Below, piece after piece: positions 1-8,871 of a stretch of 64,000 bases of DNA (positions are counted from its first letter, which is position 1; each line of letters begins with the position of its first letter). This stretch comes from DASZTV01 sp035550655 (GTDB lineage Bacteria; Actinomycetota; Actinomycetes; JAFAQI01). The position numbers and the translations under genes were made by a program. Location: positions 433,114 to 497,113 of the forward strand of contig DASZOU010000033.1 of assembly GCA_035550655.1 (NCBI GenBank). The letters are read 5' to 3'. The notes beneath the pieces are model-generated. The model saw only the letters and a program-made list of their open reading frames with translations. It was not told the origin of the DNA and searched no databases.

Positions 1-998
1 TCTGGATCACCTACGCGGGCGAGCCTTCTCCGGTGCGGCACCGTCCGATCGCGGCGACCGACGAGGACCTGATCGCGATCATCCAAAGTCAGGGAGCGCA
101 CGCCGGCATCAACCCCAGGCCATGGACCCCGGCGACTCCAGAGCTGGATCTGCGGCTGGCCGACGGGTCGAGGCTGTCAGCGGTGATGGGCGCCGGCGAA
201 CGGCCTGCGATCTCGATCCGCCGGAACCGGTTCCCGCAGATGTTCCTCCCGACCCTGGTCGAGCTCGGGAGTGTCAGCGACCACGCGGCGCAGTTCTTGC
301 AGGCCGCCGTTCAGTCGCGATGCAACCTGATGGTCGCCGGCGCGACCGACGCCGGCAAGACCACCCTGCTTCGTGCGCTGGTGAATGTGATCGACCCAGC
401 CGAACGTCTGATCACGGTCGAACGCGCACTCGAGCTCGGGTTACGCCGCCATCCGGACCTGCATCCCAACGTCGTCGAGTGGGAGATGGTGCTTCCGGAC
501 GCCGAAGGCCGCGGCGGCATCAGCATGGCCGCGCTGGTCCAACGGTCCCTGCGGGCGGACCCGTCGCGGGTGATCGTCGGCGAGGTCCTCGGGCCCGAGA
601 TCGTGACCATGCTCAACGCGATGTCGCAAGGCAACGACGGGTCGCTGTCCACCATCCATGCGCGCAGCAGCCTGGCGGTACTCGATCGCATCGCGTCCTA
701 CGCCGCACAGTCCGACGGTCTGGAGTTCTCGGTCACCCACTCGTTGCTTGCTGGCGCGCTCGACTTCGTGGTCTTCATCGCCAAGAACCCGCTTGCTGGT
801 GGAACGCGGTGTGTGACCGAGATCCGTGAGATCGCCGGATTCGACGGCGAACGCGCGGTGACCAGTGAGGTGTTCACCCCCTCGCCGATGGACGGGCGTG
901 CGACCCGCAGTGAGTACGCGCTGACCCCAGAGCACCGTGCCCGCCTCGAGTCGGCCGGTTATGCCGACACCAGCTGGTACCCGAGGGCGGCGGTCTGA
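1..998 (+). CDS. TadA/CpaF-type pilus secretion ATPase (5' end outside window)
   Basis: C-terminal part of a VirB11/CpaF-like hexameric ATPase, the cytoplasmic motor for Tad/Flp-like pilus assembly. The frame is open to the left edge, so the N-terminus is outside the window. A P-loop (GATDAGKTT) is encoded at about 339-365. The second family hallmark, VIVGEVLGPE, is near 570 and is followed by TIHA near 651. The family normally has Arg after GEV (GEVRG or GEARG); here it is Leu. The next gene starts directly after the stop codon and is tadB-like, which supports the assignment. The Tad genes lie in the same direction as the conjugation genes downstream, so this pilus may serve mating-pair contact (inference). 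Confidence 0.85.
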   Translation, partial: WITYAGEPSPVRHRPIAATDEDLIAIIQSQGAHAGINPRPWTPATPELDLRLADGSRLSAVMGAGERPAISIRRNRFPQMFLPTLVELGSVSDHAAQFLQAAVQSRCNLMVAGATDAGKTTLLRALVNVIDPAERLITVERALELGLRRHPDLHPNVVEWEMVLPDAEGRGGISMAALVQRSLRADPSRVIVGEVLGPEIVTMLNAMSQGNDGSLSTIHARSSLAVLDRIASYAAQSDGLEFSVTHSLLAGALDFVVFIAKNPLAGGTRCVTEIREIAGFDGERAVTSEVFTPSPMDGRATRSEYALTPEHRARLESAGYADTSWYPRAAV

Positions 999-1967
999 AT
1001 GCGCCCAACTTTCGACGCTGTCGTAGCCGCGCTGATCGCGGCCGGCTTCGGCGGCGCAGTGGCGCTGCTCGTGTTCGCCCTGCGCGGTAGCGCCGATTCC
1101 GGACCGCGCCCACCAAGTCGACTCACCGTGTTCGCCGCGTCGCTACGGTCACCCGCGACCAGCGGTCGATACGGGGCCGGGATCGTCGCTGGTCTGGTCA
1201 CATTGCTGGTGACGCGTTGGCCGGTCGCCGCGGTCGGTATCGCAGCGCTGGTGGTGGCCTGGCCGCTGATGTTTGGCGGTGCCCGCGCGGAACGCGCACA
1301 GATCGACCGGCTCGAAGCACTGGTGATGTGGACCGAGGCGTTGCGTGACACCGTCACCGCACGCGCCAGCCTCGAGCAGGCGATCCCCGCCACCGCGGCC
1401 CACGCCCCCACGCCGATCCGACCGGCGCTAGTCCGGCTCGTCGGAAGACTGCGCGCTCGGGTACCGCTTGATTCCGCGCTCCTCGCGTTGTCCGCGGAGC
1501 TCAGCGACGCGAGCGCCGACAAGGTCATCGGCGCTCTCGTCCTCAACGCGCGACAACGCGGAAGCGGTCTCGCGTCGGTCCTCGGCTCGTTGGCTCGCTC
1601 TGGCCGAGAGGAACTGGATCAGCGACGAAGGATCACCGCTGGGCGGGCGAGCATGCGACGCAGCGTGCAGCTTGTCGTCGTGATCACTGTCGCTTTCGCG
1701 GTACTGCTCGCCACGTTCTCCCGGAGTTACGTGGCCCCGTATTCCAGCCTCGGCGGGCAGGTCGCCCTCGGAGTAGTCATCGGCCTGTTCGCCGCATCCT
1801 TCGTGTGGCTGCGTCGACTCGCCGGCGGTGAACCCGCCACCCCGTTCCTGTCTGCGACGAACGACCCGGTTGCCGCAACCACGAACCTCCGCATCGTGCA
1901 CGACCTGACCGGGCTCATCCTGCCGCGAACCCCCGAATCAGCGCCTAGGGCAGGAGCCTCGCGATGA
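999..1967 (+). CDS. TadB-like pilus platform membrane protein
   Basis: A 322-residue GspF-superfamily-type protein expected to form the inner-membrane platform of a Tad pilus with the next gene product. Hydrophobic segments are visible near residues 9-28, 63-90, 226-244 and 254-272. The cytoplasmic stretch between them (about 95-220) is helical and contains SLEQAIPATA, a GspF/TadB-like motif. The ATG is adjacent to the upstream stop, and the 3' end overlaps the next start by 4 bp (ATGA), so translation is probably coupled. Family assignment rests on topology and position between tadA- and tadC-like genes; sequence identity to classical TadB is low. Confidence 0.7.
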   Translation: MRPTFDAVVAALIAAGFGGAVALLVFALRGSADSGPRPPSRLTVFAASLRSPATSGRYGAGIVAGLVTLLVTRWPVAAVGIAALVVAWPLMFGGARAERAQIDRLEALVMWTEALRDTVTARASLEQAIPATAAHAPTPIRPALVRLVGRLRARVPLDSALLALSAELSDASADKVIGALVLNARQRGSGLASVLGSLARSGREELDQRRRITAGRASMRRSVQLVVVITVAFAVLLATFSRSYVAPYSSLGGQVALGVVIGLFAASFVWLRRLAGGEPATPFLSATNDPVAATTNLRIVHDLTGLILPRTPESAPRAGASR

Positions 1968-2863
1968 CCGCGCTACCGCTCATCGGCGCGGCGATCGGCG
2001 CCTCCGTGTTCGCACTGATCATCATGCTTCGACCGCCGAGGGTGGATCCGCTCGTGGCCCTCGCCAGGATCGACGCCGCGCACCGCCAGCCCCGAACCGG
2101 CATTGCCGAGACCGGCACCCGCGCCGGCGTCGAGGAGCGCATCGGCGGTTGGCTAGCCGACCAGCTCCACCGCCGCGGCGTGCGCTACACAACCCTGCGC
2201 CAAGACCTGACCCTGACCGGACAGTCCTTCGACGCAACGATGGGCCGCAAGACCGCGCTCGCCATCGTCGGCTTCCTGCTCGCGCTGGCTTTCCTTTCCG
2301 CAGGCGCCAGCCTCGGCCTCGCACTTCCCGCGATCGGTTGGCTGGTGGCCGCCGCGCTATTGGCCGGCGTGTTCTTCCTCGTCCCCGACATCGACGCACG
2401 GACAGCCGCGCGTCGACGACGCGCCGAGTTCACCCGCGCCCTCGGGGCCTACCTCGACTGGGTGTCGCTACAGATGTCCGGTCGGGCCGCAGCCGAACAA
2501 GCCCTGCCCGACGCCGCGCGGATCGGCGAAGGCTGGCCCCTACAACTCATCCGCGCAACCGTGAGCCACGCCACCCGTGCCGGCGTCGACGCCTGGACTG
2601 CACTCGGTCAACTCGGCGAACGCATCGGCGTCGCCGACCTCGTCGAACTCGGCACCCTGATACAGCTGGTCGCCCACGACGGCGCGCAGGTCCGCGACAC
2701 GTTGTCGGCGCGCGCGGCCTCGATCCGCGCCGAAGAACTCGCCGACGCCGAAGGCACCGCCGGCAAACGCGACCAGTCGATGCTCCTGGCACAGATCCTG
2801 CTCGGCGTCGGCTTCGCCGTTTTTGTGGGCTACCCCGCCGTGACCAACTTCCTCCGCATCTGA
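1964..2863 (+). CDS. TadC-like pilus platform membrane protein
   Basis: A 299-residue second platform protein, partner of the TadB-like product. Membrane segments are seen near residues 3-22, a double segment at about 95-135, and a C-terminal one at about 272-292. The central soluble region carries the GspF/TadC-like pattern AYLDWVSLQMSGRAAAEQAL. The start ATG overlaps the upstream stop in ATGA. After it, a short spacer with a good ribosome site (AAGGAG at 2884-2889) leads to the next gene. TadC-like is the best reading from order, size and topology. Confidence 0.7.
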   Translation: MTALPLIGAAIGASVFALIIMLRPPRVDPLVALARIDAAHRQPRTGIAETGTRAGVEERIGGWLADQLHRRGVRYTTLRQDLTLTGQSFDATMGRKTALAIVGFLLALAFLSAGASLGLALPAIGWLVAAALLAGVFFLVPDIDARTAARRRRAEFTRALGAYLDWVSLQMSGRAAAEQALPDAARIGEGWPLQLIRATVSHATRAGVDAWTALGQLGERIGVADLVELGTLIQLVAHDGAQVRDTLSARAASIRAEELADAEGTAGKRDQSMLLAQILLGVGFAVFVGYPAVTNFLRI

Positions 2864-2896
2864 CCCCCGCCCCTTCGCCCACCAAGGAGAACCGCG

Positions 2897-3109
2897 ATGA
2901 CCGAGATCCAGCTCATCTACTACTGGACCCGCAGCCACTTCATGGCGCTGCAACAACGTCAACGCGGGCTAGGCGGAGACCCGGAGCGAGGCGACGGGAT
3001 CCTGATCTGGGTCGTGATGACGGCGCTCTTGGCGGCCGCCGCGATCGCGATCGTCGCGATCATCGTGAGCAAGGCGAAGAGCACCGCCAACAACACCCAA
3101 ACTCAATAG
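2897..3109 (+). CDS. small single-span membrane protein, possible Flp-type pilin
   Basis: A 70-residue protein with one membrane helix at about residues 35-59 (ILIWVVMTALLAAAAIAIVA) after a basic/polar N-terminus, and a short polar tail. Size, one hydrophobic helix and position between tadC- and tadE-like genes suit the major pilin of the system. A classical prepilin site (Gly followed five residues later by Glu) is not evident; GDGILIWV lacks the Glu. The start is supported by AAGGAG 8 nt upstream. It could instead be an accessory membrane peptide. Confidence 0.55.
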   Translation: MTEIQLIYYWTRSHFMALQQRQRGLGGDPERGDGILIWVVMTALLAAAAIAIVAIIVSKAKSTANNTQTQ

Positions 3110-3121
3110 GCCGGGTTCTCC

Positions 3122-3532
3122 ATGCGTTCCGGGTGCCTGCGGGACCGTCTGCGTCGCGACGACGCGGACGGCGGGTACTCGGTGCTTGAAGTCGCGATCG
3201 TCCTGCCGATCGTGTTCTTCCTCATCATGATGATCGTCCAATGGGCGATCGTGTGGCACGCCCGCAACGTCGCTGAAGCTGCCGCTCAAGAGGGACTGCG
3301 CACCACCGAGACCTACCAAGGGAGTGCTTCGGCGGGAAGGGCCGACACGGTGACCTATTTGAGTCAGGTGGCTCCGCACAGCCTGCCGAACCCGCAGGTG
3401 ACCGTTACCCGCACGGCTGACAACGCCACGGTGACCGTCTCCGCGCGGGTCGCGTCTGTCATTCCGTTCGGTCACTTCACCGTCTCGGAACGCGCGAGCG
3501 GTCCGGTCGAAACCTATGTGGCGGCGTCATGA
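3122..3532 (+). CDS. TadE-like pseudopilin
   Basis: A 136-residue TadE-like minor pilin. After about 20 charged residues it has the typical sequence GGYSVLEVAIVLPIVFFLI, in which Glu follows a short hydrophobic run and precedes one long helix. This matches the TadE/TadF N-terminal signature. The remainder is a small extracytoplasmic domain. The 3' end overlaps the next gene by 4 bp (ATGA). Role: surface-exposed minor subunit of the Tad pilus, by family. Confidence 0.75.
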   Translation: MRSGCLRDRLRRDDADGGYSVLEVAIVLPIVFFLIMMIVQWAIVWHARNVAEAAAQEGLRTTETYQGSASAGRADTVTYLSQVAPHSLPNPQVTVTRTADNATVTVSARVASVIPFGHFTVSERASGPVETYVAAS

Positions 3533-3993
3533 CCGCGACAGGATTCCGCGGCCGTCTCGATCAAGCGGGCGAACGGGACCGAGGCGCGTTCGCCACGCTC
3601 GAACTCGCGATTCTGCTGCCTTTCGTCATCGTGATGCTGCTGATCGTCGTCGCCTTCGGCCGGGTGGAACGCGGCCGGGAACTCATCGACCAAGCCGCCG
3701 CGTCGGCTGCCCGCGCCGCCTCACTCGCCACTTCGCCGGGTGCGGCGCAGACCGCCGCGATCGGCGCCGCCACCCAGACCCTCGAGAACGGGGGAATGTC
3801 TTGTGCGGGCATGCAGATCACCGTCGACACCAGCAGTTTCCATCCCGGCGGCGATGTCACCGCACATCTGACCTGCACGGCGAACCTGTCCGGACTGACA
3901 CTGTCCGGGGTTCCCGGCGACGTCCATCTCGCCTCCAGCGCCACCTCACCACTCGAGCCCTTCCGTCAGCTCACCACCGGGACGACATCGTGA
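3529..3993 (+). CDS. TadE/TadF-like pseudopilin
   Basis: A 154-residue second minor pilin. It has GAFATLELAILLPFVIVMLL, again the TadE-type helix with an internal Glu, preceded by a charged N-terminus. The rest contains two cysteines (near GMSCAGM and HLTCTA) that could form an extracytoplasmic disulfide. It is translationally coupled on both sides: ATGA with the upstream gene and GTGA with the downstream gene. Confidence 0.75.
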   Translation: MTATGFRGRLDQAGERDRGAFATLELAILLPFVIVMLLIVVAFGRVERGRELIDQAAASAARAASLATSPGAAQTAAIGAATQTLENGGMSCAGMQITVDTSSFHPGGDVTAHLTCTANLSGLTLSGVPGDVHLASSATSPLEPFRQLTTGTTS

Positions 3994-4442
3994 TCCGCCA
4001 CTTACGCCAACGGCTGGCGGAGGAGAACACTGACCGCGGGTCGATCGCCTTGTACTTCGCGATCACTACCCTCGCCGCACTAGTCATGGCCGGGCTCGTC
4101 ATCGACGGCGGCGCCGCGCTCGCTACCCGCGAACGTGCCGCCGACCTCGCCACCCAAGCCGCCCGCGCCGGCGCCACCGCCCTGACCCCCGCGTCCCTAC
4201 GCGACGCTCCCGCCGACCTTCAGGCCGACCCCACGGCAGCGACCCAGGCGGCAGACGCGATTCTCGCCGACGGTGGAGCCACCGGAACGGTCAGTATCAA
4301 CGGCGACATGGTGACCGTCACCGCCCACCTGCCCCGGCACACCGTGATCCTCTCCGCGGTCGGGCTGACCAACATCTCCCAGACCGCCACCGCCAGCGCC
4401 ACCGCCGTCGTCGGCACCGCCACCGAGCCGGAAGGAGCCTGA
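3990..4442 (+). CDS. TadG-like / Rv3654c-like pilus-associated membrane protein
   Basis: A 150-residue protein starting at GTG 3990, chosen because it overlaps the upstream stop (GTGA). It carries DRGSIALYFAITTLAALVMAG, one membrane helix of the kind found at the N-terminus of TadG-like and helicase/secretion-neighbourhood proteins of actinobacteria. The following region is Ala/Thr-rich and small. It closes the Tad module; the next gene starts 2 nt later. The same frame stays open upstream of the GTG, but that part overlaps the pilin gene and is not credible. Confidence 0.65.
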   Translation: MIRHLRQRLAEENTDRGSIALYFAITTLAALVMAGLVIDGGAALATRERAADLATQAARAGATALTPASLRDAPADLQADPTAATQAADAILADGGATGTVSINGDMVTVTAHLPRHTVILSAVGLTNISQTATASATAVVGTATEPEGA

Positions 4443-4444
4443 CA

Positions 4445-7400
4445 ATGCCCACCTCCACCCGGATGCGCGGCGCACTGTCCGCGGTCCTGCTGCTCGCCGC
4501 AACAATCGGGCTGCCGCTCGCACTGGCCACGACCGTCGGCAACCCGCTCCACTCCTGGCCGTCGCTGCGCGCCGGTCAGCTCTCCGACACCGACATGATC
4601 GCGATCCTCGCCACGATCTTCTGGATCGCGTGGCTGTCCTTCGCCGTTCCGGCGCTTCTCGAAATCTCTCTCGCAGTTCGCGCACGGATCACCCGCCGCC
4701 CGCTCCGGGAGCTCCGCATCCCGATGCTCGGAAGCCAACAGGACCTCGCCCGCAACCTGATCAGCGCCGTCCTCCTCCTGCTGCCCGCCCAGACAGCGAC
4801 CGGCGTGCCGGCAGCCTCGCACGTCCACGCTGCGCCGACCATCCACATCAGCGAAACCGCTTGGAGTGCACCGTCAGCCGCGCAATCCAACCATCACACG
4901 CCTCATACTTCCGCCGGCTCGCAGCACGAACGCACCTACGTCATCCCTGAGACCGGAGGTATGCGCAACTACTGGGCTCTGGCCGAGCACTATCTCGGTG
5001 ACGGAGCGCGCTGGCGGGAAATCTGGGATCTGAACGAAGGCCGGACCCACGCCGACGGCGCCGTCATGGACAGCCCCCGTCAACTCTACGCAGGCTGGAC
5101 CATCCTCATCCCATCAGCCGATCACCACGGCCCGCCCCGGCAGCACGAAACCACGGACCCCGCCACTCCGCAGAGTGCCACGGTCGAACCCGGCGACACT
5201 CTGTCCGGCATCGCCGCCGCCCACGGCATCACAGACTGGCAGAAGGTCTGGGAGGCAAACGCCGACCGCGAGGAACCGAACGGTCAGCAGTTCACCGATC
5301 CCAACCTGATCGATCCCGGCTGGACGCTCACCTTGCCCAGCACGCTTCATGCCGACCCGCGGCGATCGACCAGCGACGCGGCACCGAACGGTCGGCATCA
5401 ATCGGAACAACAACCCACCGAGCCGAACAAGCCGCCGCCCGCCGGCCACACGACGGTCACTCCGTCAGAGGCGGGCTCACCGACACCGCCGTCCACATCT
5501 GGCCGTGCCGGGAGCCAGACCTCCTCAACACTGCCGACCGCGCCACCCACCCCGACAGAGAGTGCACCCCGCCCAACGGTCACGAACCCCGCCGACGAGG
5601 AACACCACCACTCGCCAGCGGTGCCGCTGGGAATAGGACTCGGTGCTGCGGCAGCTCTCGTCGTTCTCGACCGCGCCCGCCGGATCGCGCAACGTCGGCG
5701 TCGGGTCGGCCACCGGATCGCGCCATCGCCACCGGCTTTGAGACAGGCAGAGGCCGACCTCCGTAACGACGCTGCGCAAACCCGCTCCACCGCGTCGGCG
5801 GTCGAACTCGCCCTACACCTTGCTGCCTGCACGCCCGTGACCATCCGCGCGGTGATCGCCCGCAACGACGGCGCGGTCGATCTTCGTCTCATCGAGGAAG
5901 ACAGCTCGCCGGTACCCCCCTTCATCCCCGTCACCGGAGGCTGGCGCCTCCCCGCGGACGCCGCCCAGTACGGGTTCGCGGTCGATGACTGCGACGACCC
6001 CCATCCGCTCTTCACCCCGATCGGCAGCACCTCCGACGGAGAGATCCTGCTCGACCTGGCTACCGACCCGGTCATCATCACCGGACCCGACACCGACGTC
6101 CGCCCCTACCTCACGCACCTGGCAGCCGCGATAGCCGGCGCCCCCTGGGCAATGCGGGTCCAGGTTCACGTGCCTCCCTGGCTGGCAACCGCGGTCGGAC
6201 CACTCGATCGCGTCTCCAGCGACGACGCGACCTGCCCGCGACCACCCGCGAGCGCGTCGAACGCGATAGCCACTGGTCAGGAAGAGCCGGGCTGGCGCAC
6301 CGCCCCGATCTACCTCTATTGCGGCTGGTCCACCGACGATCACCTCGAACCTCTGCTCGCCGCCACCGCGAACCCGGCAAGCAACGTCTACGCACTCCTC
6401 CGAACCGACCAGGATGGCGCAGACTCACAGACCTGGAACCTCGACGGCAACCAGCTGAAGGTCCCCGGGATCATCGAAACGATCACCGTCATCCTTCCCA
6501 GGCTTGACGCAACCGCCACGGTCGACCTTGTCGCCCACGAACGAAGCGCGCCCGACCTCCCGGTAGGTCACCCCGAACTTCCGAACCATGACGCGGATGC
6601 CGCGCCATCGCAGCCCCACGCGCTCGGTAACAACCCACGGCCGGCCACGGCAACGCAGCCCAACCTCCCAGTCGGCCACGCCGAACATCCGAACCATGAC
6701 GCGGATGTCCCGCCATCGCAGCCCCACGCCCTCGGTAACAACCCACGTCCGATCACGGCAACGCGGCACGTCCTCGACAACGAAGCGTCACCTCCACCCG
6801 ACGAAGCCGAGACGGTCCTCGACAGTGATCAACCGCGAAGGCTGTTGCTGCTCGGTCCAGTGGAACTGACTGGCACCGGCAAGCTCCGCCGCGCACAAGT
6901 CCTGAACGTCCTTACCTTCCTCGCGCTGCACCGCAGAGGAGTCAGCCGGGACCAGTTCATCGAGGCGATGTGGCCCAAGCAGACTCCATCGGGCCAAACC
7001 GTTCGCAACCGGCTCGTCGACTCCCGCGCCCTGGTCGACGGCGCGATCACCGAAGGGCCACCGTGGCGCCTCGATGAGTCGATCACCACCGACTGGCAAG
7101 AGTTCACCGTGCTCGCTGCAGGCAGCCCCGACCAACAGCGCCAAGCTCTTCAACTCATTCGCGGTCGACCGTTCGATGGCCTCGACGACGCCCACTGGTT
7201 ACATCTCGAAGGCTTCCGCAGTGAGGTCGAGGCCGCCATCGTCGACGTCGCTCTCACCGTCGCCGAACGTGACCTCGACAACGGCAACTACCCCGGTGCT
7301 CTCGCGGCCGCCCGCAAAGGGCTACTCGCCAGCCGCTATGAAGAGCGTGTGCATCGCGCTGGCATCCGCGCCGCGCTCGCGCAGGGACTTGACGGCATCG

Positions 7401-7531
7401 CCGATACGCTCGAGACGGAAATGCGAATCGCGCTGGACCTCGACATCGAACCCGATGACACGGTCCAACCCGAAACCCTCGCCTTGGCTCGCGCCCGCCG
7501 TCAATCTAGATCCACCCAGCCGATCACCTGA
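4445..7531 (+). CDS. large LysM-transmembrane-BTAD protein of the conjugative element
   Basis: A 1028-residue multidomain protein. In order: two or three N-terminal membrane segments (about residues 8-27, 52-75, 100-115); two LysM-like repeats (about 163-222 and 246-300, the second with VEPGDTLSGIAAAHGI) that should bind peptidoglycan; a Pro/Thr-rich linker; another membrane helix (about 391-410); a cytoplasmic region; a degenerate tandem repeat; and a C-terminal winged-helix plus BTAD-like helical domain (about 795-1020). BTAD domains occur in SARP-type transcriptional activators. The architecture would put wall contact outside and a DNA- or protein-binding domain inside, so a signalling or scaffold role is possible (inference). 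It follows the pilus genes by 2 nt. The product is not assigned to a named protein. Confidence 0.75.
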   Translation: MPTSTRMRGALSAVLLLAATIGLPLALATTVGNPLHSWPSLRAGQLSDTDMIAILATIFWIAWLSFAVPALLEISLAVRARITRRPLRELRIPMLGSQQDLARNLISAVLLLLPAQTATGVPAASHVHAAPTIHISETAWSAPSAAQSNHHTPHTSAGSQHERTYVIPETGGMRNYWALAEHYLGDGARWREIWDLNEGRTHADGAVMDSPRQLYAGWTILIPSADHHGPPRQHETTDPATPQSATVEPGDTLSGIAAAHGITDWQKVWEANADREEPNGQQFTDPNLIDPGWTLTLPSTLHADPRRSTSDAAPNGRHQSEQQPTEPNKPPPAGHTTVTPSEAGSPTPPSTSGRAGSQTSSTLPTAPPTPTESAPRPTVTNPADEEHHHSPAVPLGIGLGAAAALVVLDRARRIAQRRRRVGHRIAPSPPALRQAEADLRNDAAQTRSTASAVELALHLAACTPVTIRAVIARNDGAVDLRLIEEDSSPVPPFIPVTGGWRLPADAAQYGFAVDDCDDPHPLFTPIGSTSDGEILLDLATDPVIITGPDTDVRPYLTHLAAAIAGAPWAMRVQVHVPPWLATAVGPLDRVSSDDATCPRPPASASNAIATGQEEPGWRTAPIYLYCGWSTDDHLEPLLAATANPASNVYALLRTDQDGADSQTWNLDGNQLKVPGIIETITVILPRLDATATVDLVAHERSAPDLPVGHPELPNHDADAAPSQPHALGNNPRPATATQPNLPVGHAEHPNHDADVPPSQPHALGNNPRPITATRHVLDNEASPPPDEAETVLDSDQPRRLLLLGPVELTGTGKLRRAQVLNVLTFLALHRRGVSRDQFIEAMWPKQTPSGQTVRNRLVDSRALVDGAITEGPPWRLDESITTDWQEFTVLAAGSPDQQRQALQLIRGRPFDGLDDAHWLHLEGFRSEVEAAIVDVALTVAERDLDNGNYPGALAAARKGLLASRYEERVHRAGIRAALAQGLDGIADTLETEMRIALDLDIEPDDTVQPETLALARARRQSRSTQPIT
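6557..6772 (+). repeat. two in-frame 108-bp tandem repeats in the LysM-BTAD gene
   Basis: Units 6557-6664 and 6665-6772 encode near-identical 36-residue blocks sharing PSQPHALGNNPRP and NHDAD. They lie in the linker just before the BTAD-like domain. The period is a multiple of three, so copy number can change without a frameshift. Confidence 0.85.
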
Positions 7532-7590
7532 CACCATTAGCACCTCATCCAACGGCTGCAACCGACTCGCGCGCTATGCCAGTTCGGCGA

Positions 7591-8481
7591 CTAGACGAGC
7601 ACCTCAACAAACAAGTCACCGGTTCGGTAAATGAGTCCGACTTCGTAGACATTGAGAAGGCTCACGGCCTGTTCACTAGGACGGCCCGGCAGTAGGACAG
7701 CGATGCGATCGTCTACGTCGCCCAACGAGCGGTAGTACATGGCTTGACCCATTCCATGCGCGACCATCACGTCGTCGCGCTCGTTCGCCTTCGCCTCAAT
7801 TATTAGACGGCGCTCTCTGTCGTATAGGTCCGCTTCGCGACCGTTGCTGAATAGATGCTTGCGAACGTCGCGCCGGCCCAGCCAGTTCACGTAGGCGACA
7901 ACAAGGTCCTGCTCTAGCTCGCGCTCGAGTTCCTCACGCTCATTCGCAGTGAGTGTCGGGTCGCCGAGAACGGCACCCACGTCCTTGAGCAACATCCAGT
8001 TTCTGCGCACCACTCGCAGCCGGTTGCCCTTGAGGTGCTTGTGCATCGCCCAGTAGACGTCGCAGTGACGGTACCGACCGCCAAGAGCCACGAAACATTC
8101 GTGGATAGTCCTGCTCGGCTTGCGTTCGAGGTTGGGCCAGCCGAGCGACCACACCGCCTCCGCCACTCCTTGGAGCGACTCCGGGAGGATTGGGGCGGGA
8201 TCTTCCGGACGACCTGGTCGGCGGAAGTGGTCAGTGTCATAGACGATGGTGTTCGTCCACTCGAGGTCGAGCTCGGCCGTGAGCAAAGCATCCTGCACCA
8301 TCGCGCGCTCGGCTCCAATCTCAAGACTGAGACTTAGCCGGTCAGCAAGCCGTTTAGAGAGGGTTTCCCACTTCGGTAACTCGTCGATGGCCGCATCAAT
8401 GACTTTCGTCGCCACGCTGACGCGGTATTCCTTGTCTTGGCTGTAGTCGACGGGTCCGTCAGCTGGATAGGGAACGGCCAT
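7591..8481 (-). CDS. orphan PD-(D/E)XK-like nuclease
   Basis: A 296-residue protein on the strand opposite to all surrounding element genes. Its C-terminal third has EADLYDRERRLIIEAKANER, an Asp followed by Glu-x-Lys at the end of a beta strand, the core pattern of PD-(D/E)XK nucleases. A following MGQAMYYR helix and VLLPGRPSE strand fit the same fold. The N-terminal half is helical and unassigned. The start is uncertain: ATG at 8481 is used here, but a TTG at 8532 extends the frame by 17 residues and neither has a clear ribosome site. Its inverted, single-gene position between the pilus and secretion operons suggests inserted cargo, perhaps defence or inter-element exclusion (inference). Confidence 0.65.
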   Translation of the reverse strand: MAVPYPADGPVDYSQDKEYRVSVATKVIDAAIDELPKWETLSKRLADRLSLSLEIGAERAMVQDALLTAELDLEWTNTIVYDTDHFRRPGRPEDPAPILPESLQGVAEAVWSLGWPNLERKPSRTIHECFVALGGRYRHCDVYWAMHKHLKGNRLRVVRRNWMLLKDVGAVLGDPTLTANEREELERELEQDLVVAYVNWLGRRDVRKHLFSNGREADLYDRERRLIIEAKANERDDVMVAHGMGQAMYYRSLGDVDDRIAVLLPGRPSEQAVSLLNVYEVGLIYRTGDLFVEVLV

Positions 8482-8759
8482 CTCAGCCGGCCGCCGCGCT
8501 CTTCCGATACGGCGTGGGATCGTCAGAGGCAACCGAGTTTGTCGGGGGCACGCTTTCAGCGGCCGTGCGGGCGAATCCGCGTACGACGTAGTCGCCAGCC
8601 CAGGTCAGCACGAGCGCCATCGTCTCAGATACCTGAGGCGCGCCGAAGCCCGTCGGCTAACGCGACGAGCTGTGCCCGATGAGCGCTGGTGACTCGACTG
8701 GCACGATCGCTTCAGCGAAGCCGGAACAGCCTGTGGCGCTTGGCGTCAGGCCCGAATGT

Positions 8760-8821
8760 TGTACCCCCGACGATCTCTCTCGGCCGGGGTACACCTCGGG
8801 GTACATCCGGGGGTACACCGA
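8760..8821. promoter_or_regulatory. iteron triplet, copy 1 (three 12-bp direct repeats plus one inverted half)
   Basis: GGGGTACA occurs at 8786, 8798 and 8810, exactly 12 bp apart, each followed by Y-C-Y-N. One inverted copy (TGTACCCC) lies at 8760-8767. The set is 50 bp upstream of the start codon of the secretion operon. A 12-bp period is slightly more than one helical turn, typical of sites for a cooperatively binding protein. The same array recurs at 17561. Confidence 0.85.
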
Positions 8822-8830
8822 CATCGCACT

Positions 8831-8865
8831 CTCCTCACGTCCGCCAGCGGCCCCGACGTGAGGAG
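8831..8865 (+). promoter_or_regulatory. hairpin covering the ribosome site of the secretion operon
   Basis: A perfect 11-bp inverted repeat: CTCCTCACGTC at 8831-8841 and GACGTGAGGAG at 8855-8865, with a 13-nt loop. The downstream arm contains the Shine-Dalgarno sequence AGGAG for the ATG at 8872, so folding of the mRNA would hide it. It could instead be an operator palindrome. A matching structure lies at 17609-17638. Confidence 0.75.
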
Positions 8866-8871
8866 ACCACG

